A stretch of DNA of 38,463 nt. Source: Acidimicrobiia bacterium. Lineage in GTDB: Bacteria; Actinomycetota; Acidimicrobiia; Spongiisociales; ZC4RG35. The position numbers were made by a program, and so were the translations under genes. Positions 1 to 5,491 of this stretch are shown here, piece by piece. The notes under the pieces were generated by a model that saw only the letters and a program-made list of their open reading frames with translations, made no database searches and had not been told where the DNA came from. Position 1 is the first letter of the stretch; every line of letters begins with the position of its first letter. Location of the stretch: NCBI GenBank assembly GCA_015488325.1, contig WFOA01000145.1, positions 1 through 38,463 of the forward strand. Direction: 5' to 3'.

Positions 1-459
1 CTCCCATTCCACCCGGAGACTTCGGAGCCGCAGATGGGCCAAACCTCCGGGCAGTGGGTCACCGAGGGGGCGGAGCAGCATTCGGGTTCGCCGGGCCCGA
101 ACCAGAGCCCCCAACCGTCGAAGGTCCCGCTCCCCCGCCCCGGAAGGAACCTCGGCGTAGATCCCCGGCACACCTTCGGCGAGAGCAGCCACCACCCGGG
201 ACCAGAGGGTCCGGTCGTCGCAGCGCACCACCACCAGGCGGTCCCGGTCGATCCCCACCTCCCAGGCCACCAGAGGGCAAAACCACCCCTGGACGTCGCA
301 GACCGCCACCGGTCCGGGAACGGAGACGAGGAGGCTCAACCCGAGCCGGGTCATCCCCGTTCCCGCTGGGCCCACCAGCTCGACGACTTTGCCCGGCGCC
401 GCCTCCAGCACCGGCATCGCCGCCATGGACTCTGTTCCCGGGACGTGGACCGTCGACAC
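1..459 (-). CDS. RecA-fold ImuA-like protein, partial (3' end outside window)
   Basis: The minus-strand frame is open from the window edge to a GTG at 459, preceded by a GGGAGAGG ribosome-binding site about 5 nt upstream; 153 codons are visible. Residues 30-37 read GPAGTGMT, a Walker A-like loop with the usual lysine replaced by methionine. An alternating hydrophobic alpha/beta pattern follows, as in RecA-fold proteins. Actinobacteria often carry a small divergent RecA-like protein (ImuA or ImuA') ahead of imuB and dnaE2, and together these form the SOS-induced mutagenic translesion-synthesis complex. The LexA-box promoter just upstream supports that role. The identity is inferred from fold-like features and regulation. 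The next gene, predicted to be imuB, would lie left of the window. Nearby plus-strand frames over this stretch are shadows. Confidence 0.7.
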   Translation of the reverse strand, partial: MSTVHVPGTESMAAMPVLEAAPGKVVELVGPAGTGMTRLGLSLLVSVPGPVAVCDVQGWFCPLVAWEVGIDRDRLVVVRCDDRTLWSRVVAALAEGVPGIYAEVPSGAGERDLRRLGALVRARRTRMLLRPLGDPLPGGLAHLRLRSLRVEWE

Positions 460-501
460 TCCGCCTCTCCCTCGGTCTCCCGGGAGGACCCCCGGGAGGA
501 C

Positions 502-529
502 AGCATATCGAACACCTGTTCGATGTCAA
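502..529 (-). promoter_or_regulatory. SOS promoter with LexA box in the spacer
   Basis: On the minus strand a perfect -35 TTGACA (529-524) and a -10 TATGCT (507-502) are separated by 16 nt. The spacer is filled by the palindrome CGAACAGGTGTTCG (522-509). This matches every position of the Gram-positive and mycobacterial SOS box CGAACRNRYGTTYG. A LexA dimer bound there would block RNA polymerase directly. The promoter points into the ImuA-like gene, whose GTG lies 43 nt beyond the -10. No equally good promoter was seen for the divergent gene at 574. Confidence 0.85.
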
Positions 530-573
530 ACGAGGGGGTTCCATCCCTTCCACCGGTACGGCAGGATGTCTCC

Positions 574-927
574 ATGGCGATCTCGGAGGCAGCCCGCGCC
601 GACCTCTACACTGGCCTCCGCGAGGTCCTCGGACGTGACCGAGCGGAGACACTGATGGCCTACCTGCCGACCTTCGAACCCACCGATGTCGCCACCAAGG
701 CGGACGTAGAGAACCTCCGCCAGGAGATGGACCGCCGGTTCGACGAGATGGACCGCCGGTTCGACGAGATGGACCAACGATTCGCCCAGATCGACCAGCG
801 GTTCGAACAGGTCGACCAGCGGTTCGCCGACGTCAACGGTCGCCTGGACCGTCTCTTCCAGACCCTGGTGGCGGGACTGTTCGTCATCATCGCGGCGATG
901 GTGGGACTCGTCGTCCTCGCCCCCTGA
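574..927 (+). CDS. Small coiled-coil protein with a C-terminal membrane anchor
   Basis: A 117-residue protein. The ATG at 574 is chosen because AGGA lies 7 nt upstream; a longer start at 523 has no such site and would overlap the SOS promoter. The N-terminal 45 residues look globular (ending PTFEPTDVATKADV). Residues 51-92 form a heptad-type coiled coil of the repeating kind MDxRFxx. One hydrophobic helix near the C-terminus (about 93-116) should anchor it in the membrane. Proteins of this architecture are common as uncharacterised genes in actinobacteria; no function can be assigned. The gene ends 8 bp from the convergent fpg stop. It is divergent from the SOS-controlled gene and might be affected by that promoter region. 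Confidence 0.8.
   Translation: MAISEAARADLYTGLREVLGRDRAETLMAYLPTFEPTDVATKADVENLRQEMDRRFDEMDRRFDEMDQRFAQIDQRFEQVDQRFADVNGRLDRLFQTLVAGLFVIIAAMVGLVVLAP
724..849 (+). repeat. Six in-frame 21-bp repeats encoding coiled-coil heptads
   Basis: Six consecutive 21-bp units encode E/Q-M/I/V-D-x-R-F-x. Units 1 and 2 (724-744 and 745-765) are identical at the DNA level, and units 3-6 are diverged. The pattern suggests growth by slippage or unequal recombination in whole heptads, so the coiled-coil length can change without frameshift. Confidence 0.85.
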
Positions 928-935
928 ATCTCCCC

Positions 936-1829
936 CTATCCCTCGTCCAGCTCGTCGATGCTGTGAGGCCAGTCGTCTTTGAGGATGCGGGAGAGGGACC
1001 GGTCGGCCAGCAATCTGCCACCGGTCTGGCATCGGGCGCAGTAGTTGGTCTCGTGGTCGGCGTAGACGATCCGCTGCACCGGCGTCCCGCAGCGGGGACA
1101 GGGTTCCCCGTACTTGCCGTGCACCGCCATGTCGGGACGGAACGCCGTCACCTTGGTCGGCCATCCCTCCCCCACCTCGGTGCGAAGTCGGTCGGTCCAT
1201 TCGGTGAGGGTCTCCACCGTCGCCCGATACAGCCGTTCGACCTCCTCGACGGTGAGGGACCGCGTGCGGGCGACCGGCGACAGGCCCGCCCGCCAGAGGA
1301 TCTCATCGGAGTAGGCGTTGCCGATTCCCGAGAACGACCGGGGGTCGGTGAGCGCCCGTTTCAAGGTTCGGTTCTCCCGGGTAAGGGCAGCGGAGAACTC
1401 TTCGACGGTGACTTCGAGCGGCTCCACCCCACCGCGGTTCTCCGCCTCCACCGCCTCCCGACCGGCCAACACCCACACCCCGGCCCGCCTCTTCGTCCCC
1501 TGTTCGGTGAGGATCAGGGTGCCGCCGGGAAGATCCCAGGCGGCGAGGCCCACCTTCTTCGGAACCGCCGCCCCCGGTGTGTCCTTCCAGTGGAGTCGCC
1601 CCGCCACCATGAGATGGATCACGACGAACAGGTCGCCTTCCAGCTCCCAGACGATCCGTTTGCTGAGCCGTTCCACACCGACGACCTGCTTTCCGACCAC
1701 GGCCGTGTACGGCGGGTCGTAGCTCCGTAACACCGACGGTGACGCCACGCGGAACCCTTGGATCGTCTCCCCCACGACACGCCGTTGCAGCGCTTCGAGG
1801 TAGACGACGACGTCGGGGAGCTCGGGCAC
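936..1829 (-). CDS. mutM: Fpg/Nei-family DNA glycosylase (formamidopyrimidine-DNA glycosylase)
   Basis: A 297-residue base-excision repair glycosylase/AP lyase that removes oxidised purines such as 8-oxoguanine. The start is the GTG at 1829 because the protein must begin with the catalytic Pro-Glu: it reads (M)PELPDVVVYLEAL, and Pro becomes N-terminal after Met removal. Lys57 matches the conserved phosphate-binding lysine. The helix-two-turns-helix motif reads FSGIGNAYSDEIL. The C-terminal zinc finger has C244, C247, C264 and C267, with the conserved Arg in the hairpin after it. A C-terminal acidic tail ends ELDEG. TACCCT lies 7 nt upstream of the GTG and no ribosome-binding site is present, which suggests a leaderless mRNA. 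Fpg versus Nei specificity cannot be settled from sequence alone. It converges with the coiled-coil gene. Confidence 0.92.
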   Translation of the reverse strand: MPELPDVVVYLEALQRRVVGETIQGFRVASPSVLRSYDPPYTAVVGKQVVGVERLSKRIVWELEGDLFVVIHLMVAGRLHWKDTPGAAVPKKVGLAAWDLPGGTLILTEQGTKRRAGVWVLAGREAVEAENRGGVEPLEVTVEEFSAALTRENRTLKRALTDPRSFSGIGNAYSDEILWRAGLSPVARTRSLTVEEVERLYRATVETLTEWTDRLRTEVGEGWPTKVTAFRPDMAVHGKYGEPCPRCGTPVQRIVYADHETNYCARCQTGGRLLADRSLSRILKDDWPHSIDELDEG

Positions 1830-1836
1830 GGGATCC

Positions 1837-1842
1837 AGGGTA
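1837..1842 (-). promoter_or_regulatory. Leaderless -10 element for mutM
   Basis: TACCCT ends 7 nt before the GTG start, with no Shine-Dalgarno between. Transcription from this -10 would begin at or next to the start codon. Confidence 0.5.
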
Positions 1843-1893
1843 CGGCCGGCCGACAGACACGTGCACCCCCGTGTGCAAAAGATGACGGGAACC

Positions 1894-1926
1894 GCCGGCT
1901 CATGCACACGGACGCGTGCGGCCGGC
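1894..1926 (-). terminator. Imperfect hairpin downstream of the ABC permease
   Basis: GCCGGC arms (1894-1899 and 1921-1926) enclose a second GCAC/GTGC stem. The hairpin lies about 30 nt after the permease stop and upstream of mutM. No U-tract follows, so termination is only plausible. Confidence 0.4.
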
Positions 1927-1955
1927 GCCACAATCAGATCTGTGTGCAGTGGTCT

Positions 1956-4235
1956 TCAGTCCTCCCCCTCAAAGACCGAATCACCGGCCTGCGTGACCCG
2001 GCGTGCCCCGAGTGCGGCGAGCAGACCCGACGCGCCCAAGGCGACGACGTAGACCACCAGGGGGCGACCCAGGGAAGCCTTCACTCCGAGCGTCTTTCCG
2101 GCGGCCAAGCTCATGGCGAACCCACCGCCGATCGCAATCGTCAACCCCACGACCGCCGGAAACATCAAGATCAGCATCTCGACCCTCCGCAGCACCCGTG
2201 TGGGCGCGCCGATCGCCACAAGCGCCCGTGTAGGACGGCCAACGGTGAGCTGGAGACCCACGACGGCCACCGACACGAACACCAACACCGCACCGAGGGC
2301 AAGCAGGATGCCGAGGTAGCGGGAGACCCAGCTCAACTCGCGACTTCCCGAGATGCCCGCCTCACCCGGAACGAACAACCGGGAACCAGGAGCAGCCCCG
2401 AGGAGCCGAAGAGCGAAACGCTCCGCCGCCTCCGGGCTGGGATCGAGGGCAGCAATGTATTCGACGGCATCCACGTCTCCAGGGTCGATCCCTACCGCAC
2501 GCGGGTCGACGGCCACCATGCCGCCCGCAACGTCGATGGGCTCCAGACCCAGGTCGAGGAATCCGGTCGGTATGACCGTCACCTCCTCGCCACCGGCGCC
2601 CTGGAACGTGACCGACATGCCGGGATCCGGTTCGGGAAGGTCGGGGCCGACGAAACCTCCGAACTCTGGCTCGGGGATGAGAACCGGCCCTTCCGGACAT
2701 GCCGCTATGTCGATTCGCGCGAGCTCTCGCAACGATGGACAATCGGCCAGAAGCACAGGCGAACGCTCCTCGCCTGAGGCGGCGTCGTATCCGTCCACGA
2801 CCGGAAGGACCGCTCGTACGACGTCAGCACTCCCGAGTGCCTCCCGAAGGTCCCGTCCGGGCGGCACATGCTCCACTCGGACGAGCTGTTTGCCGCCGGC
2901 GTACTGCTGGGCCCTTACTTCGGCCTCGAACTGGGGTGCTCCCGACAGACCATCGAGGAACGCCCCCACGGCGATCACGGCGAACAACATCACCGCCAAT
3001 CCCAGCAGGTACCGTGTCGCCGAGCCTGGATCCACCTCCAGGCGCCTGGCTGCGAGCAGGGTCTCCACCCGGGTGGCCCGACGCGCCGTCTTCGACGCGA
3101 CCCACCCGACCAGAGATGAGAGACCGCCGACGAGACCCACCACGAAACCAAGCTGGATCAAATAGAGGCCGCCAGCCTGGGCCGCCACAGCCCAATCCTC
3201 GGGCAGGGCGGCGAGCAACGTCAACAGCAACAGGGTCGCCACCAGGATCACCATGGGCCAGCGGCGCGCCCTTCGTACCGCCAAAGAAGGTCTGGTCGTG
3301 GTTGGCGTGGCCACCGCCCGCAGGGTTGGCAGAAACCCGACGGCGACCGTGTACAGGCTGACGAACGCGACCACGGATCCAACCGTCGACACGGTGAGGC
3401 GGGCGTCTTCGGGGAAGAAAGACACCCCGAAGACCGGGCCGTCACCAATGACGCCGGATGCCAACCCGAACACGACGGCCCCCGCGGACGCGCCGACGAA
3501 AGCGAGGATACTCAGTTCGGTCAAGGGGATCAGTGCCGCCCGAAAACGAGAAAGCCCAAGAACACGAAGAGCCGCCAACCGTCGTTCCCGCAGACTCGCA
3601 TTGACCCTGCCGGCCGCGCCCGCGATGAGGGCTAACGGCACCAACAAGACCGCCGCCGCCGATGCACCCAGGAAAACCATCCATCCCGTCTCCCGCAGAT
3701 ACGGCGGCAAAGCATCGGAGGTACCGAAACCCCTCAATCCCGAGGGGTTCACCAGTTCGCCCCTGTCTACTCCCACCCATGCCAGCAGCTCACCCGGGTC
3801 TGTCAGACCGATGGGTCCGATCTGCCGTACGTCGCGGCCGGTCAGGAGCTCGGCAAGGTCGGGGTTGCGGGTGGCCTCGTCGACCAGGGCCGGCGAAGCG
3901 TAGATCTGGCCTGGTCGCGGGAACTCGTCGAGGCCCGGAGGTGGATCGGTATCGCCGGCCACCGCGAACACCGTCAGCATCTGCTGCCCGACCTTCGCCA
4001 CGGTTCTCGTGAACACGGCATCGGCAACCGACGTGGACTCGACAGGCGACCGAGCAGTGATCCGGTCTCGATAACCGTCGGCCACGTTCCGGGCCGACAA
4101 CAATGCCAGCACGACGAACGTCGCCAACGCGATGCCCGTGATTGCCGCCAGCGCCGGCCCTAGTGAACCGGCCCTGCCACGGATCGTCCGCAGCCCGAGG
4201 CCGACGACACCCCGAAGGCGCCGTACGGTTCTCAT
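1956..4235 (-). CDS. ABC transporter permease, FtsX-like (MacB/LolC type superfamily)
   Basis: A 759-residue membrane protein with about ten hydrophobic segments. TM1 is at about residues 26-47, followed by an extracytoplasmic domain of roughly 130 residues. A central cluster of helices follows. After it come a second large extracytoplasmic region (about 430-620) and three final helices. Two copies of the FtsX-type 'helix - large loop - three helices' plan in one chain are typical of actinobacterial exporters of lipids, peptides or lipoproteins, or of transporters acting in envelope stress; the substrate is unknown. The ATG at 4235 overlaps the ATPase stop by 4 nt (ATGA), so the two are co-translated. 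There is no accessory (MacA-like) gene next to it. Confidence 0.85.
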   Translation of the reverse strand: MRTVRRLRGVVGLGLRTIRGRAGSLGPALAAITGIALATFVVLALLSARNVADGYRDRITARSPVESTSVADAVFTRTVAKVGQQMLTVFAVAGDTDPPPGLDEFPRPGQIYASPALVDEATRNPDLAELLTGRDVRQIGPIGLTDPGELLAWVGVDRGELVNPSGLRGFGTSDALPPYLRETGWMVFLGASAAAVLLVPLALIAGAAGRVNASLRERRLAALRVLGLSRFRAALIPLTELSILAFVGASAGAVVFGLASGVIGDGPVFGVSFFPEDARLTVSTVGSVVAFVSLYTVAVGFLPTLRAVATPTTTRPSLAVRRARRWPMVILVATLLLLTLLAALPEDWAVAAQAGGLYLIQLGFVVGLVGGLSSLVGWVASKTARRATRVETLLAARRLEVDPGSATRYLLGLAVMLFAVIAVGAFLDGLSGAPQFEAEVRAQQYAGGKQLVRVEHVPPGRDLREALGSADVVRAVLPVVDGYDAASGEERSPVLLADCPSLRELARIDIAACPEGPVLIPEPEFGGFVGPDLPEPDPGMSVTFQGAGGEEVTVIPTGFLDLGLEPIDVAGGMVAVDPRAVGIDPGDVDAVEYIAALDPSPEAAERFALRLLGAAPGSRLFVPGEAGISGSRELSWVSRYLGILLALGAVLVFVSVAVVGLQLTVGRPTRALVAIGAPTRVLRRVEMLILMFPAVVGLTIAIGGGFAMSLAAGKTLGVKASLGRPLVVYVVALGASGLLAALGARRVTQAGDSVFEGED

Positions 4236-4894
4236 CGCTCCTTCAACATCCCGTCGACGAGAACGAGGACCCGGTCCATGGCTTCGGCCACAAGCGAATC
4301 GTGGGTGGCGACGACCAGGGCCGTGTTCCCCCGTACCGTCGGATCGACCAGGGACTCGATCACCCTCTCGGATGTAGCCTCGTCGAGTGCACCTGTGGGT
4401 TCGTCGGCGAGAACGACGTCGGGGTCGTGCACGAGTGCCCGTGCGATCGCCACCCGCTGGGCCTCCCCGCCGGAGATCTCAGCCACCCGCCGGCTCCCGT
4501 ACCGACCCACCCCCAAAGCATCGAGTTGGTCCCGGGCACGTCGCTCGGCCTCCCGGCGCGGACGTCCAGCGAGCATCAACGGCAACGCGACGTTCTCCAG
4601 CACCGTGAGTTCAGGTACGAGTTCGCCGAACTGGAAGACGAATCCGAAACGCTCGAGGCGGATCCGGCTTCGGGCTCGGTCGGAGAAGGCACTGAGCTGC
4701 GCTCCTTGGAGCCAGACCTCGCCCTCGACCGGGAGAAAGAGGCCGCAGAGGAGATGGAGCAGGGTGGTCTTGCCTGTGCCGCTCGGCCCCATGATGGCCA
4801 CGGCTTCGCCGGGCTTGACGGCCAGGCTGGCCCCATCGACGACCCACAGGCCGTCGTCGCGGTACCGAAAACGCAGGTCGAGCGCCCTCAGCAT
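4232..4894 (-). CDS. ABC transporter ATP-binding protein (LolD/MacB family)
   Basis: A 220-residue cytoplasmic ATPase that powers the FtsX-like permease encoded immediately downstream. Walker A is GPSGTGKTT (about residues 36-44). The Q-loop lies in FVFQFGELVPELTV. The signature reads ISGGEAQR, a variant of LSGGQ common in the LolD/FtsE/MacB class. Walker B is VVLADEP with the catalytic Glu, followed by the D-loop and the H-loop THDS. The size is usual for the family. The start ATG at 4894 has no Shine-Dalgarno; TAGCTT sits 6 nt upstream, indicating a leaderless mRNA starting right after the terminator hairpin of the neighbouring small gene. Confidence 0.93.
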   Translation of the reverse strand: MLRALDLRFRYRDDGLWVVDGASLAVKPGEAVAIMGPSGTGKTTLLHLLCGLFLPVEGEVWLQGAQLSAFSDRARSRIRLERFGFVFQFGELVPELTVLENVALPLMLAGRPRREAERRARDQLDALGVGRYGSRRVAEISGGEAQRVAIARALVHDPDVVLADEPTGALDEATSERVIESLVDPTVRGNTALVVATHDSLVAEAMDRVLVLVDGMLKER

Positions 4895-4900
4895 GGGGTC

Positions 4901-4906
4901 AAGCTA
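4901..4906 (-). promoter_or_regulatory. Leaderless -10 element for the ABC operon
   Basis: TAGCTT lies exactly 6 nt upstream of the ATPase ATG. Its first base is also the last base of the 17-bp hairpin at 4906-4943, so the promoter and the upstream gene's terminator abut. Confidence 0.5.
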
Positions 4907-4943
4907 GCCGGGTGGGCTCCAGAATGCTGGAGCCCACCCGGCT
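4906..4943 (-). terminator. Strong rho-independent-like hairpin after the small secreted-protein gene
   Basis: A perfect 17-bp GC-rich stem (4906-4922 with 4927-4943) and an AATG loop, starting 14 nt after the stop codon of the gene at 4958-5317. A long U-tract is absent, as is common in high-GC actinobacteria. It insulates the ABC operon from the upstream gene. Confidence 0.8.
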
Positions 4944-4957
4944 GCTCGGGTTGGTCG

Positions 4958-5317
4958 CTACGCATCGGTAGTGACCCAGCTGCTGCAGTTGTTGGGATAC
5001 AACGGCACGTCCCGACACACGCGGAAGGTGATCTTCGGATTCGTCGGAGCGAGAACGAACCGCTTGACGGTGCCGCTTCCCTGCCGGTTATACAGCCTCG
5101 TGCCGGAGCCGCACGGGCCGGACCCCCAGCAGTACTCGGCGTACACAGCCATGCCATCGGCCAATGTGTCGTACACGTACATGTAGTTCGGGCTGCTGTA
5201 CCACGAGGCCTTCGCCCCCGTCGTGGTCACCGACGTGCCTGATGCCAACGCAGCTCCCGATAAGAGAGCCACCAAAGCCAGCACCGCCAGTGTTGCGAGG
5301 CCAGCGCGTCTCGCCAT
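4958..5317 (-). CDS. Small secreted protein of unknown function
   Basis: A 119-residue protein. The ATG at 5317 is preceded by a strong AAAGGAGG site. Residues 1-25 are a Sec signal peptide: a positive MARR start, a long hydrophobic core and a probable cut after ALA. The mature part is about 94 residues, rich in Tyr, Ser, Thr and Gly, with four cysteines in two CX5-8C-like pairs (CWGSGPC and CRDVPLYPNNC) that probably form disulphides. It looks like a compact beta-rich exported protein. I recognise no family. It is monocistronic: a promoter upstream with a (CA)8 spacer and a perfect hairpin terminator downstream. Expression may be phase variable through the spacer repeat (see findings). Confidence 0.8.
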   Translation of the reverse strand: MARRAGLATLAVLALVALLSGAALASGTSVTTTGAKASWYSSPNYMYVYDTLADGMAVYAEYCWGSGPCGSGTRLYNRQGSGTVKRFVLAPTNPKITFRVCRDVPLYPNNCSSWVTTDA

Positions 5318-5357
5318 GAGGCGCCCTCCTTTCTCCTCACAGCCCGCCGGCGCGCCC

Positions 5358-5386
5358 ACCATGCCACACACACACACACATGTCAA
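5358..5386 (-). promoter_or_regulatory. Promoter whose 17-nt spacer is a dinucleotide repeat
   Basis: On the minus strand a perfect TTGACA (5386-5381) is followed after exactly 17 nt by CATGGT (5363-5358), a weak -10. The spacer is (TG)8 plus one G. Transcription would start near 5350, about 20-25 nt upstream of the AAAGGAGG site of the small secreted-protein gene. Gain or loss of TG units would change the spacer by 2 nt steps. Confidence 0.6.
5365..5380. repeat. (CA)8 dinucleotide repeat
   Basis: Eight uninterrupted CA units (TG on the minus strand), the only clear dinucleotide microsatellite I noticed in the window. It sits precisely between the -35 and -10 of the small secreted-protein promoter. 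Confidence 0.95.
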
Positions 5387-5444
5387 CCCCTTGCTCTCGG
5401 GTACCGGATCGCGGAACCCGCCAGCTACTGCACACGGATACGTC

Positions 5445-5470
5445 GGGGGGCGGCCATCGGGCCGCCCCCC
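5445..5470 (-). terminator. GC-rich hairpin terminator after pnp
   Basis: A perfect 11-bp stem of GGGGGGCGGCC (5445-5455) with its complement at 5460-5470 and a 4-nt loop, 21 nt after the pnp stop codon. It closes the rpsO-pnp unit. No U-tract. Confidence 0.75.
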
Positions 5471-5491
5471 TTGGTCGTGGGTTCGTGACGT

